A stretch of DNA of 64,000 bases from assembly GCA_028571685.1 (NCBI GenBank), contig CM053142.1:64009296-64073295 (forward strand), in the 5' to 3' direction. Position 1 is the first letter of the stretch. The number at the start of each line of letters is the position of its first letter. The position numbers and the translations under genes were made by a program. The notes beneath the pieces are model-generated. The model ran no database searches. It was given only the letters and a program-made list of their open reading frames with translations, and was not told where the DNA came from. Shown piece by piece: positions 1 through 10,490 of this stretch. Source of the DNA: Heterohyrax brucei. Taxonomy: Eukaryota; Chordata; Mammalia; Hyracoidea; Procaviidae.

Positions 1-49
1 TTGAGTGACATGACATACAGCTTCCCAGAAGGTTAATGGGCAGCTTAAC

Positions 50-203
50 CCATCATCGTTGAGTTGATTCCTACTCATAGCAACCGCATAGGACAAAGTA
101 GAACTGCCCCATTAGGGTCTCCAAGGAGTAGCTGGTGGATTTGAACTGCCAACCTTTTTGGTTAGTCACTGAACTCTTAACCTCTGTGCTACCAACTCCC
201 CAA
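50..203 (-). repeat. AfroSINE, antisense
   Basis: Reads as the reverse complement of AfroSINE: the tail (GTTGATTCCTACTCATAG) comes first, then the body (GGATTTGAACTGCCAACC), then the reversed tRNA-like head. It is near full length and moderately diverged, and no clean target-site duplication is visible. Confidence 0.9.
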
Positions 204-934
204 CAGGAAGTTTACCAGAGGGTTAATGGCCTTCTGTGATTCTTTTCAACTCACTGTCCTGAGGCAACACCTCAGGAGTGCCAGCCTTCCTCACCATCCC
301 AGGGCTAGGGCCCCGGCTGACTTCTGAATGTCAACGACTAAGGTGTGAAGGCAGCCTTGGATGTCCTTCTGCAGGGGCTGCCTTCAGGTCCCTGATGGAG
401 ATGACTGCTGACTAGGTGGGCATTAGACTTAGATCTTCCACACCAGATGATCTACGAGGAAGGTGGGTGGTAGAAACAACCCTGCCACCATTTCTCAGAT
501 GTCTGTCTAGCTTTGGAAGCTTCAGCCTGAAAGACCCTGCCCAGTTTTACTCCAGTGAATGCTGCTTCCTCCCCTCTGATTTCCTTAGCTTGTAACCGTA
601 CCAAGTCCCCATGTCACTGAGGCAGTGTGAAAGGATGGCCTGCTCTTCAGAGGTCTGAGGGGTGAAAGTAGTTCTAGACCTTGGACAGTTGTGCAGACAC
701 CTTTTCCCCAGTATTACTTTGGCCAGGAAGTTGTACAAGACTTGTTTTCTTTGGGAGGGGGAGAAGAAAACCAGAAAATACGTTGCCAAGCAGGGACTGA
801 ACTCCTCTGGCTTCCCCTGCCTGCTGCATCCCTGTACCTCCCCTCTGCCCTCCTGTGTCCCCCTCACACTCTAGCATATGACAGTGTGCTTCTTCCTTTT
901 TCCCAGAGTCTCTTTAGATGCCCAGTTGGTGGAA
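204..934. other. Unique host sequence, no gene recognised
   Basis: Mixed-composition sequence. Short open frames exist on both strands but overlap one another, show no recognisable domain and no splice structure. Nothing repeat-like was recognised. Confidence 0.5.
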
Positions 935-1160
935 TGAAAGAGAATATGATGGAAAGAGCACTGGCCTGACAGACAGTGGGTTTGTTTCTTGGCTTCACCA
1001 CTTATTGTCAGTATGATCTAGAGCAGGGTGTTTAACTCAGAGCCTTGTCTTCCATATATGTTAAATGGGATAATAATAGCTACTTTCTAGTTTGGTTCAG
1101 AGTCACTGAAACACTGAAGGGGGTTCAGTCCAATGTCTGGCACGTGATAGGTGCACTTGG
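935..1160 (+). repeat. MIR SINE
   Basis: Shows the MIR order of motifs: a head with a TGGAAAGAGCACTGGCC-like stretch, TCACCACTTATTGTCAGTATGATC, a TTAAATGGGATAATAATAGC core and a CTGGCACGTGATAGGTGC-like tail. It is an ancient mammal-wide SINE, strongly diverged, and gives sense orientation. Confidence 0.75.
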
Positions 1161-2289
1161 GCCAAGTGAGGTTTGTGTGGTGTTGATACCTGCTGGGGTG
1201 CCATAGGCATTCCTTGGCAGGGTCATATGGAGGATATGCATTCAGAATTAGGGTGTGGGTACCTGGCTTCTGTTTTTGGCCCCCACTTGCTGATTTGGGC
1301 CTTCTGTTTCCTTGGCTTGGTTTTGGCTTTCTCTTCTGTGGAAGGAGGAGCCCTTCTGGACCTCCCTTCCCCTTCTCCTGCCACCTTTGGGCAAGGAGAA
1401 GAGGACAGATAAGAATGAGCTCAGACCCCTGAGTGCAGAAGAAAATCTAAGGTGGGGGTTCTGTGCTTTTAGGATTCTCCCAAGGGGCAGCTTGTTTAAA
1501 CCAGATTTTGGAAACTTCTTTCTGGGTTCTCAAAAGACAGGCCAGAAGGGGGCCCCTGGGGCTTGCATCAACCAGGCTATCCTGGACCTGGTGAGCAGGG
1601 GAGAAGGCTGTGACGGGCAGTGTCATCCCCAGCCAGCCTTCCTAGGGCTGCTCAGAGGGGGCCTATGGGGAGCCTGGGTGTTCACTTTTGTGGTAGGGAT
1701 GAGGTGAATGGTAAAAGCAGGGTCTGAAAGTAGGGAAGAGGAGTGGGGGGAGAGGAAAAGGAAGAAGGGAAGGGGAAGGAAGAGACACAGGAATATCTGG
1801 TGGGTGTGGAAGATGCCTTCTAAGTGCCTCAGGTGGCTGCCAGGCCTGCCTGGTTGGCTGCCCTGGTCATCTTGCTTGCTTTTCCCCTCCGCGGTGATTA
1901 AGACATCACTAGTGGCCTGTGTTCTCAGCTCTGCTGGCTCTCTGCTGCCAGTAACAAATGCATCTGGCTGGAATCTGGGTCATTAAAAAAAAAACCTGTT
2001 ATTTCTTTTCTTCCTTCACCCCCTGGCAATCTATCCCCCGGAATACAGCAGGAACCCCCCAAAGAGAGGATAAGGAGCCAGGGTAGACATGTCGGCTGTC
2101 AGGGCCACTCAGCCAAATGGACAGCCGCCCTTGCTGGCTGTCTGATTTCTGTTGTGTCTGTGTCACTGCTGAAGTGAAGGCCCTAAATGGAGAGTGATAT
2201 GCTGGGCGTGAGGGTTGTAGAGGTGGTCTCTCCCTCCTGTCTGTGGGCCGGGGGAAGCTGAGGAGTGTAGTAGCTGCGACGGGGGCTCT
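1161..2289. other. Unique host sequence with a purine-rich patch
   Basis: No gene recognised. A G/A-rich patch lies at about 1,725-1,790, and GC-rich sequence follows to 2,290. Open frames of up to about 130 codons here are uninterrupted by chance: they have no domain, no start context and no conserved pattern that I can see. Confidence 0.45.
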
Positions 2290-2470
2290 GAGCTTTCAGC
2301 GGGGAGTCAGACAGCTTCAGAGCGGAGCCACTGTGGACTCTGTGATCTAGCAAAGTCGACTGACTTCTCTAGGTTCAACTTGGTTTCCTTTTGTGGACAA
2401 GGATGGTGGCGTGCAGCCTACCCCGTGGGTCTGTTGAGGGGATGGAGTGGGATCAGCAGGGCAAGGCCCG
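2290..2470 (+). repeat. MIR SINE, diverged
   Basis: Follows MIR spacing: a GGAGTCAGACAGCTTC-like head, CTCTGTGATCTAGC, TTGGTTTCCTTTTGTGGACAAGG (compare the MIR CTCAGTTTCCTCATCTGTAAAATGG), then GGTCTGTTGAGGGGATGG. Identification rests on order and spacing more than on identity. Confidence 0.5.
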
Positions 2471-3854
2471 CACAGCCCTCAAGGAAGAGGGACTGCTGCT
2501 GCAGCTAGCTGCGTCATTACATTGTTGAGGAACACCCCCTGAGGGAGCGAGGCATCCTCAGCCGAAGACCCAGACAGACCTTCCAAGGTGAGTGGAAGGA
2601 GACATGTCAGTACTTCTTGAATCGGGAACAAGGAGTCAACCTGTTAGCATCTCTGTAAAGGCTGAAGCCCCTTTAAGAACATAAGGATATGTCTGAACAT
2701 TTCACTCTGAGATTTGGGAGTACAGATAAATAGGAAGAACTGGAGGAGAGGTGGGAGGAAGAGAGGATTAAAAAAAAAGAAGGAATGAATCTAGGAGGAT
2801 TCTTGGCGGAGGCCATCTTAACCATGGTTACCCACAGCAGTTCCATTTCTGCATGCTGGCACTGCACAGGGTCTGGTCTGGGCACTTCACGTGTATGGGT
2901 CCTCCGACCCTACAGTCATCTAGGCTCTTACCGCCACGATCCTACCCTTCACTCTCCGCCACTGAGAGTAGCCCTAGGAGTCTGGCTGGGAGTAAAGCGC
3001 TCTTGGGACTGACGAGGGCTGTAGGCATCATGCATGATCCCTCCAGCGGGTTAGGGATGAGTGGGTGGTACACTGCTCATCCCGTGCAGATTCTGGAGCC
3101 TCATCCCCATCCCTATCTCAGCAGCAGCACGTACACAGTCTGTGGCACAGAGTGGCTCAGTGAGTGTTGGCTGGGGGGCTTCTGTGGAACAGGGACAGAT
3201 GACACTTTGCTTGATCAAGCTAAGTGGGGCTTTTTGCTGGAGTAGTGGGTCAAGCCTGCAGAAGACTCTGATATTAATGTGTTTTCCTGGACATCAGGAG
3301 GCCCCAGGCCTGAACTCAGTGCAGGTGTCCTGACCCATGGGTGACAGTCCTGGTTTGCTGGGTGAGGGAGAGTTCAACATGCATGCACAGCCAAGGGCCC
3401 TCTGGGTAGGAAGGTGGGGCTAAGAAAGGCTGTCATTTCTGGGCTCTGCCCTTCCAAGGACAGGGCCCTGCCTGTCATAGATCTTGGATGAGGAGCACGA
3501 TGGCCTTTTCTTTTGAGATGGTGCCTGACTCTGCGGCCATCCTTTACCCACTGCTCTTTTCCAAAGATGCAGAGAGATATTTCAAGTCACCTTTTATGGT
3601 TCTGGGACAGGAGAGCCCTGGAGACTAAGCATCAAGTTGACCTTTTGCAAGTTTGCTGGCTCTTAGTAAGTGGAGGAGGGGAGAAGAGCCTCGGGGACCT
3701 GGGGATGGAGGTCCTAGTTCGCACCAGAGACACACAGCTCCCTGGCTCTCCTGAGTCCAACTACTGTCAGGGCAGCTCTCTTGTTAGAGCCACTACATGG
3801 TTTCTCACCCACCCTTGACTCATCCATCCCCTCATTCATTCTGTCTTAGGTGAG
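2471..3854. other. Unique host sequence; weak possible exon end near 2,587
   Basis: No gene recognised. A consensus-like splice donor (AAGGTGAGT) sits at about 2,586-2,594 after a GC-rich stretch. No matching acceptor, poly(A) signal or coding frame supports an exon. The rest is mixed sequence without recognisable repeats. Confidence 0.4.
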
Positions 3855-4285
3855 AAACCTAGGCAGCGCTGCTATAGCAAAAAGAAGAAAAATACCTCAA
3901 GTGGATGACTTCAAAGAAAAAAGTTACTTTCTCATAGTTTTCAAGGCTGAACGTCTAAATCAGAATCTCAGCTGTGTCAGTTGATTCTGTGGTCCTCGCT
4001 GCTAGTTTCTAGCATCTGCAGTGATCCTTGGCAATCCTTTGCTTGTAAACTGGTGTTCACATGGCATCTGTCTTTCCCTGTGTGTGTGACTCAATTCATT
4101 CTGCTCTTTTTAATGAACGCCATTCAGAGGGATTAGGTTTAGGATCCATCCTAATGCAGTACACCCATATAAACACCACAAAAGAAAATCCCTGTCTCCA
4201 TGTAGGATTGCACTATGAAGTACAGGGATCAAGACTTAAATACAAGAGAGCTGCTTATGCTGGGAGAGAAGACAGAACAAGGATG
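3855..4285 (-). mobile_element. MaLR (MLT1-like) solitary LTR, antisense fossil
   Basis: Order of motifs matches a reversed MaLR LTR: GCTGCTATAGCAAAAAG..ATACCTCAAG, CTTTCTCATAGTTTTCAAGGCT, and later GGATTAGG and CATCCTAATGCAGTACACC. It is old and heavily diverged. Only an LTR is seen, with no internal retroviral region beside it. The family is assigned from memory; the boundary at the 4,285 side is soft. Confidence 0.55.
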
Positions 4286-4351
4286 AGACACAGTCCTCAT
4301 CCTGACACGGCTAGATTGCCTGATGTGGAAAGAGAGATTATTTTTTATTAG

Positions 4352-4480
4352 GCCACAGCCACTGAGTTGATTCTAACTCATAGCGACCCCATAGAGTTTC
4401 CAGGGAGCCCCTGGTGGATTTGAACTGCTGACCTTTTGGTTAGCAGACAAAGTACTTAACCACTATGCCGCCAGAGTTTC
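4352..4480 (-). repeat. AfroSINE, antisense, shortened
   Basis: Reverse-complement AfroSINE running from a GCCACAGCCACTGAGTTGATT tail to a reversed head at CACTATGCCGCCAGAG. It lacks part of the middle (about 30 bp shorter than neighbours) between CCCCATAGAG and TTTCCAGGGAGC. Confidence 0.85.
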
Positions 4481-4511
4481 ATTTTGTATTAAAGGTGGGT
4501 ATTAAACATAT

Positions 4512-4678
4512 TGGATCTCTGGTGGTACAGTGGTTCTGAGCTCAGCTGCTAAACAAAAGATGACAGTACGAATCCACCAGCTGCTCCTTGGAAACCCTGT
4601 GGGGCAGTTCTACTCTCTCTGTCCTATAGGGTCACTATGAATTGTAATCAACTCAATGATAATGGGTTTGGTTTTGGT
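4512..4678 (+). repeat. AfroSINE with perfect 12-bp target-site duplication
   Basis: A complete sense AfroSINE, from TGGATCTCTGGTGGTACAG to the tail AATGGGTTTGGTTTTGG. It is flanked by TATTAAACATAT at 4,500-4,511 and again at 4,679-4,690, the signature of target-primed insertion. Head, body and tail are all present. Confidence 0.92.
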
Positions 4679-4690
4679 TATTAAACATAT

Positions 4691-5090
4691 CTGAGGGCCT
4701 GAAACTTGCCTTTTGGTGTCATAAAAAGTATTGTTTAAGGCCTTAAACCAAAAATATTCCCTGAAGTCTTCTTAAAACCAAACAGTAGTGGAGACTAACC
4801 AGTAAAGAATGTCTGCCTTGAACCTTGTGCTCTCTTAAGAACTATCTGTATGGGATCCGATCAACAACAGCATCTTGAAAGATTAGATAGGAACCTTAGA
4901 GAGCAATGGGTTTATGTTAATGGGGCCAAGAAACAATTCAGAAGAGGAGGCTGACAAGGGTCGCCCAGCTCGAAGAATGTAACGAGTGCTACTGAATTGT
5001 ACATGTAGGAACTGTTGAATTGCTGTCTGTTCAGCTGTGTGTATTCTCAGCAACAGTGACAAAAGATAAAATGAGATATTTTTTAAAAAA
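4691..5090 (+). repeat. Probable afrotherian L1 3' end, sense
   Basis: Unannotated-looking sequence ending in an A-rich tail (about 5,060-5,090). Its last 90 bp (GTACATGTAGGAACTGTTGA, TTCAGCTGTGTGTATTCTCAG) match in order the reverse complement of the L1 3' end at about 32,890-32,990 (GAAACTGTTGAATTGGTG, TTTGCTGTGCATAG). I infer a 5'-truncated LINE end. The upstream limit is uncertain. Confidence 0.5.
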
Positions 5091-5499
5091 GTGTCATGTA
5101 AGAAACCCTGAGTGAGGATGTGCTAGAAAGAAAATGAGCAGCTATCTCAGGTGCTCTATTCTAAACACATTCCCCTAGGACTGCGCAGGGTGCTTTGTAG
5201 TGTTTTCCTGGCTGTTCTGCCAATAGGCACTTAGGGAACTTTCCCCGTGCTCAGGGCAGGACACTGTGCTTGGCCCTGTGGCGGCCCAGGGGTGTGGCCA
5301 TTCCGGTATCAGCAGAGGGGTGCATGTGAGTGGGTTTCTGACTTCCCGCATGTCAGGGCCCTGGCTGGCAGCCATGTGAGGATGGAAGTAGGATTGTCTT
5401 GATAGCTAGAGCTTCAGACTGGTTCATTCCACTCAGAACTCTGGCTGAGTATTTGCATTTCCAGCAAGTTTCTTGCTGATAATTTCCTTTTGCACTCCA
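5091..5499. other. Unique host sequence
   Basis: No gene, RNA or recognisable repeat seen. Composition is balanced, with a short GC-rich part at 5,260-5,370. Confidence 0.45.
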
Positions 5500-5600
5500 G
5501 GTATACTGAATCAGAGTCAGCATTGTAACAAAAACCCTGGTTCCTGTGTGTAACTTCTTGGGAACTTGTTAGAAATGCAGTTTCAGAGTAAACTGATTAG
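5500..5600 (+). repeat. MER5A-like hAT-Charlie fragments
   Basis: TACTGAATCAGAGTCAGCAT (about 5,501) and GGGAACTTGTTAGAAATGCAG (about 5,559) both correspond to parts of the MER5A consensus. They lie in swapped order, so two fragments or a rearranged copy are likely. Ancient non-autonomous DNA transposon. Confidence 0.45.
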
Positions 5601-6384
5601 AAGCTCTGTGATACACTGTGCTAATAACAACTGTATCCCAGGTGAGGCCTGTTTGGCCCTGGATGTAACTTCTGTTTTCAAAGTCAGGAGCAGCAGCAGC
5701 TGGCAAAGCAGAAACCCCATTCAGGGTCCTGGAGGGTCTGTAGTAAAAGGAGAGAGGCAAGAGTTCCCTGGGCAATTAGCACTGCATGTATGTAGGGCCC
5801 AGGGCCTTCCTCGTGTCAGGTTGATGGGCCCTCCTCACGACCCTGTGGAGCTGTGTCTGGATGAATTGGCGGGGTTCTCGAATCTTAGCCTTATCTCTGC
5901 TCCCTAAAAGTGGCTGCCTGTCATTAGCCAGATGCTGTCCGAAGGGGATCCTGGTCAGCTCGTGCGTGAAGGCCCAGGCGATAGATGGCTTGCTTTGTGT
6001 TTCCTTGCTCCTGCCAAGGACGTGCCTAATCCAGACCCTTTCTCCAGTGGGTCCTCAATAAATACTAATTGGCAGGGAGGACCAGAGACTCAGGTTCACC
6101 ATGCTAACCTCTTCAGGTCCTTATTCTGCCTCGATTTATAGCTCTCTCCTTAAATCAGCAACCTCCCCAAGGTCCCATGCTGGGATGCAGGACCAGCCAG
6201 CCTCCCTTCCCCACTGTGGGCTTTGTCCGCCAGCTGACAGTCAGAGGAGGCCCTTAATCACTGCGCAGACTGTCCAGACCCGTGGAGCCATGGTGGGGAA
6301 GAGCAAGAGGCCAAAGCAGAGGCATGGAGCATGGGCGGAGGGCACTGGCCCACTGGGCAGGTGCTGACCTGCAGGGGCACGGTG
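5601..6384. other. Unique host sequence
   Basis: No gene or repeat recognised. The sequence becomes GC-richer towards 6,200-6,400. Open frames here (up to about 113 codons) are short, mutually overlapping and without domain signatures. Confidence 0.45.
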
Positions 6385-6735
6385 CTGGAGCCGCCCTCCC
6401 CTTGTCTATTAACTCTCAATTAGTATGCGGCAGTGGCATTGCTGCTAACAGTTTGATTTATGCCACCGCGGTTTTGCTTACAAATTAGAAGCCGCTATTG
6501 TGCTAAGTCGGCTTTAAAATCGATGCGGAGTAATTGCAGTACATGGGTAGTTGGACGATATTAACATGAGAAATGTGCTGTAGTCGTCATCCTTGGAACA
6601 AACATGACCAATTACAGTGAAATTCCGCACCCTTTACTCGACTGATTGGAATGTAGCTTGCCGGCAAGCGTCACCCCCACCCCCATCCCGTGTGGCTAGT
6701 CCTGCATTGAGACTTGTCACCGATGGATTTGTCAG
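6385..6735. promoter_or_regulatory. Candidate deeply conserved non-coding element (enhancer-like)
   Basis: About 350 bp unlike its neighbours. I count about 14 CpG dinucleotides in a region of moderate GC, without a CpG island, where flanking DNA is CpG-depleted. There are several homeodomain-type TAATTG/CAATTA cores (about 6,416, 6,529, 6,610), an ATCGAT motif (about 6,519) and no repeat signature. No open reading frame explains it. Retained CpGs and clustered homeobox cores are typical of conserved developmental enhancers. This is an inference from composition, and the target gene is unknown. Confidence 0.4.
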
Positions 6736-6925
6736 GAGTCGGGCTGGGAACAGTCATGTTGAAGTCAATGGAGATGCGGGGCAGAGACTTTGTTTGTTTC
6801 ACTGCCCGTTCCAAACCCCCTGGCTTCTGTGGCGTGCGTTCTGGTGTGAACCCAGAATGCAGTTTGCTGCCGTGATGCCTGGAGCCTGGAGTAACAGCCA
6901 TCAGAGCTTTAATGAGATGAGGGTG

Positions 6926-6930
<5 letters not shown>

Positions 6931-6980
<50 letters not shown>
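6931..6980. repeat. (GT)n microsatellite
   Basis: About 25 uninterrupted GT dinucleotides. Likely polymorphic. An overlapping open frame coding for a Cys-Val run is an artefact of the repeat. Confidence 0.98.
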
Positions 6981-6983
<3 letters not shown>

Positions 6984-7009
6984 TGTCTGCCTTCCTCCCA
7001 GCTGTTCTA

Positions 7010-7165
7010 GCGTCAGTTCATCTGTTTGCTGACCTATAAAATGGGAAGAAGACTACTACTTGTGACGCAGCTTTAGTACTGAATGAGAGAACGGAAGTAC
7101 GTGTGTATTTTAAACACTGAAGCATTTATCGAGTGATGGTAGTGGCAACAGTAGCTTGTTAGGAG
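7010..7165 (+). repeat. MIR-like fragment
   Basis: CAGTTCATCTGTTTGCTGACCTATAAAATGGGAAGAAG resembles the MIR core around TCATCTGTAAAATGGG. The following TGAATGAGAGAACGGAAGTACG-like stretch fits the MIR tail. Weak identity. Confidence 0.4.
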
Positions 7166-7278
7166 CGTGTTTAGACTAAGGGGTTGACAGGGCCAGCCAG
7201 ATGTCCGGGTGGATTTCAATCTTGCCAACACATTGGGGTCACATACCAAAACACAGCAACAACCAAAAAAATAAAAAA

Positions 7279-7417
7279 TAAACCTGTTTGCTGTAGAGTT
7301 GATTCTGACCCTATAGGACAGAAGTAGAATGGCCCCTTAGGGTTTTACAAGGAGCCACTGATGGATTTGACCTTCTCAGTAGCCCAGCTCTGAGCCACTG
7401 TGCTACCAGGACTTCTG
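7279..7417 (-). repeat. AfroSINE, antisense
   Basis: Reverse AfroSINE with AGAGTTGATTCTGACCCTATAGG, GTAGAATGGCCCCTTAGGG and a reversed head ending CACTGTGCTACCAGG. Internal small losses make it about 20-30 bp short. It follows an A-rich patch at 7,255-7,280. Confidence 0.85.
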
Positions 7418-7464
7418 GAATCATGTGGTGACTTAAAAAAAGAAAAGAAAACCCATGCTGGATT

Positions 7465-7578
7465 CTGTCTTCAGAAGTTCTGATTTAATTGGTCTGAGAT
7501 GTAGCCTGGATACTTGGATTTTTGAATGCTCCCCACAGGATTCTCCTATGTAGCCAAGGTTGAAAATTATACTTAGTC
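7465..7578 (+). repeat. MER5A-like DNA transposon remnant
   Basis: TTCAGAAGTTCTGATTTAATTGGTCTGAGATG and GATTCTCCTATGTAGCCAAGGTTGA follow the second half of MER5A (TACTGAATCAG..., GTGATTCTGATGCA..., GTTTGAGAACCA). Ancient hAT-Charlie non-autonomous element. Confidence 0.5.
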
Positions 7579-7854
7579 CATTTCTCTGCCTTTAAATAGA
7601 TCTGTAGGTAAGACTCATATTAATCAGTATTAAAGATCTTTGTTAAAAAAAAAAAAAGATTGTTGACTTGATGGTCAGGAAGTTCTTCCTTCCATCTGCA
7701 CTGAATCCCTATTGCTTCAGACTTGACCTGCTTGCTCCTTCCTTAGCTGAGATGTAGGTAGCCTCCACCTCTTTGTATAGTAGGTATGAGGCAACTTTGT
7801 CCTGGTTGGTAACATCTGCATTCTCTTGGGGTACTTGTTCACTTATAAATGGCG

Positions 7855-8085
7855 ATGAAGCTTAGCTACTTTGCCAGACACTGTGCTAGACACCTTCCCA
7901 AGCTGATGGAATGGAATTCCTATGTTAGCAGGAGTGATGCTTTCGAAGCCACCCATCCAGTCCAGTTTTATTTTAGAGGAGGAAGCCAAGACCCAGAAAA
8001 GTAAAATAACTTGGCCAAGCAATCTAGTAAGTTGGTGGCAGAGGGAGCACTAGAACCCCAGGCCTGGGCTCCTGGCAGTCCTAGC
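7855..8085 (-). repeat. MIR SINE, antisense
   Basis: Reverse MIR motifs in order: GCCAGACACTGTGCTAGACACC, TTTTAGAGGAGGAAGCCAAGACCCAGA, AAGTAAAATAACTTGGCCAAG, AAGTTGGTGGCAGAGGGAGC, CTAGAACCCCAGGCC. A convincing match. Confidence 0.8.
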
Positions 8086-8494
8086 TAGGAAAGTAGTCCC
8101 TGGACCCTCTCTCCAGGGAGCTGTGCCCAGTGGGGCAGCACTGTGCAGAGCATTCTGAGCAGCCTCAGATCTCAGATGAGTCTGTGTGCCTGCTCACTCC
8201 CAGACATGCACTGCATCAGGATGACTGCATGATGGACTCAGGGAATGACGGCTGTTGGGGCTGGTTTGACATCAGTGCAGGCCCCCTGACAGACTCCCTA
8301 GTTCTCTCAGCTTTGCTTCAGCAGCATACTTCCTGTTGGGTGAAAGCAGGTGTGCAAGAGATAAATCAGCCCATCCTGGGGCATGGGGTGGGCTGTCGGG
8401 GGTGAGCAGAGCTGTATAGTCAAGGCGGCAAAGAGGGCCTGGAGGCCAGGGAGAGCGCTGGTCCCTTGTGATGTTCAGGACTTCAGAATTCCTT
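8086..8494. other. Unique host sequence
   Basis: No gene or repeat recognised. A 91-codon open frame (8,130-8,405) has no recognisable domain. Confidence 0.4.
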
Positions 8495-8700
8495 CTAGCA
8501 TTCAGTCATTCACTTGATCACTGAATGTCAAGTGTCACCTTTGGACCTGGCTGTGTGAGGGCACATAGCGCCTGTCCTCAGGGAGCTCCCATTCTAGAGG
8601 GAAGAGGCAGACAAGGGATCATCTATCATAACATGGGGTGCTCAGAGCTGTGAAGGGCGCAAACACAGGAGCTAGAAGAGCACCCAGCAGGGACACTCAG
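8495..8700 (-). repeat. L2 LINE 3' end, antisense
   Basis: Matches the reverse L2 end: TCAGTCATTCACTTGATCACTGAATGTC, then CTGTCCTCAGGGAGCTCCCATTCTAGAGGG, GACAAGGGATCAT, typical of the L2 3' UTR. Ancient and diverged. Confidence 0.65.
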
Positions 8701-8741
8701 CCTAAAGATGAGGGACTCTCGGAAGGCTTTTATCCATAGCT

Positions 8742-8955
8742 AATGTCCCTGGGTGGCAACAACAATTTGCATTCAACTGTTAATTTAAAAGCTGGTATTC
8801 GAATCCATCCCGTGACATTGTGGGAGAGAGGCCTGACAATCTGTTTCTATAAAAATTGTAGTCAAGAAGGCCCTGTGGAACAGTGCTGCCCTGTTAACTC
8901 AGTGTCACCATGAGATGATACTGACTCGATGACAGTGGGCTGTTGGTTTGGAAAT
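8742..8955 (+). repeat. AfroSINE, long subtype, diverged
   Basis: Sense AfroSINE of the longer subtype with the extra middle segment (GGGAGAGAGGCCTGACAATCTG...AAAAATTGTAGTCAAG). The tail ends at ACTGACTCGATGACAGTGGG. It is clearly older than the short-subtype copies. Confidence 0.8.
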
Positions 8956-10384
8956 ATTTTCTTCTATACCCAAGGTGAATGTACACGAATGACTTCAAGT
9001 CAGGTGTGACTTTTTTCCTGGCATCCTGGGGCCTCTCCCACCTTGCAGGCCAGCCTCAGAAGCCTACCTGCAGAGGGACCAGAGCACTTACACTCTCACG
9101 TACATACAGTGGTCAGCCAAACGTGGGCGTGGTGGAGGTGGCTGGTCTGTGGCCACTTTTCTCAGAAGGGAACACAGCAGAGGTTGGAGGCCCTTGGAGG
9201 GAAGATCACGTATCTCGAGAGGGTGACAGTGACGACACCCCAAGGTGGGTGCAGAAGAGGAGTCACGTGTGTTGAGACAGAGAGCTGGGGGCAGTTTTTA
9301 GGCAGCTGCTAACCAAGGCTGGTCCATGTGGGATGTTGGCCTCTTGCTACATCCTCATGGGAAGATGAGCAATGTAGCCCTTCTCATAGCTGACTCATGC
9401 TTGTTTCCGGAGCTTTAGAAAGGTTGGGAAACAACCCCCTCCTCATTCCACAATAACAGGAAGACAGTCCGAGTAATTGGCTTAAGTCTGGGGAACAGAG
9501 AGGATTTCTTTTCAAATAGATGATATTCATTAAAGGGTCTGTAGCCAGGGCAGCTCCTTAGCTTTGGGCCACCAGCCTGAGTTCCCAAGAAAGGCAGACA
9601 GGTTCTTTCTTAGCTAGAAGAACAAAGTCATGCCAAAGGGACCCAGGGGGACAGTTTTTCTGTGCTTGTTTGACCTGCTGACCGAAGCTGGGAGCCAGCT
9701 GAGAACTGTTTTTCTTTCTTTTGATGTAACAGCAAACTGCATGGTTCCTCATGTATCCTGAAACTGACTTGGGGCAGGAGAGGGTCATAGTCGCTGTTCT
9801 GCTGGGACAGGGAGTCAGCAGAGCAGAACTGAAACTAGGGAGAGGTGGGGCGGGAAGAGGGTACTCTACTGAGCTTTGAGAGGAGGGAGTGTGAGTGTGA
9901 TAAGGAAAGGGTGGTAGTGAGAAGGCAGTGGCATGACCAGGAGGAGAGGGAGGTTAGTTTTCATTACCACAGTTCAATGCAGAGGGAGAGACTTCTTTAA
10001 AGACCAGAGATGGGAACCTGTCCTTCTTGGTCTTTGGGCTGCAGGAGAAACATTTCCAATTTGTCCTCATGTTCAAGGAGAGAGGCCAGACTATTTCTTA
10101 AAACATATTAGCTCTTGAAAGGTCAGAGTCACATCTCAGAAGCCGTCAGGGGGCCCAACCTTGCCTTCTTTGGCCAGAAGGGTCCTGAAGGGCTCATCCT
10201 ATCTGTTGCCCTGCCTTGGGGTGGGTGCTGGGTGCTCTAAGATGAGTGCTACTCCTCTCCTGAGAGATGGAGGATCTTCCCAGATGTGTTCAAATTTCAG
10301 GGCTCCCTCCTAATACATGACTTAAGTGCTTTCACGAGGTTCCAAGGTTTCTGCATGGTAGCCTTGAGTGTTGAGAGCTGTTTC
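8956..10384. other. Unique host sequence
   Basis: No gene, RNA or repeat recognised. Composition is moderate, with small CpG clusters at 9,120-9,250. Short open frames overlap one another on both strands without domains. Confidence 0.4.
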
Positions 10385-10490
10385 CTCTCAACATTGCTTA
10401 GTGGGATGCTGAGATCCAGAGAGGGAGCCCCAAGCCCTGACCTGGCCCATCTGGCTGGCAGAGGCAGAATTTGACTCCTAGTCCCCTAGG
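10385..10490 (-). repeat. MIR-like fragment, antisense
   Basis: GATGCTGAGATCCAGAGAGGGAGC followed by GCTGGCAGAGGCAGAATTTGACTCC resembles the reversed MIR core (GATGAGGAAACTGAGGC... TGGCAGAGCCAGGATTTGAACCC). Weak. Confidence 0.4.

Noticed and set aside
2470-2600. Possible non-coding first exon ending at a consensus splice donor
   Set aside because: A single AAGGTGAGT motif is too weak. There is no CpG island or promoter motif, and a diverged MIR lies just upstream.
4512-4678. tRNA-like heads of the AfroSINEs considered as tRNA genes
   Set aside because: All are followed by SINE body and tail, lack a foldable complete tRNA and occur dozens of times. They are SINE promoters, not tRNA genes.
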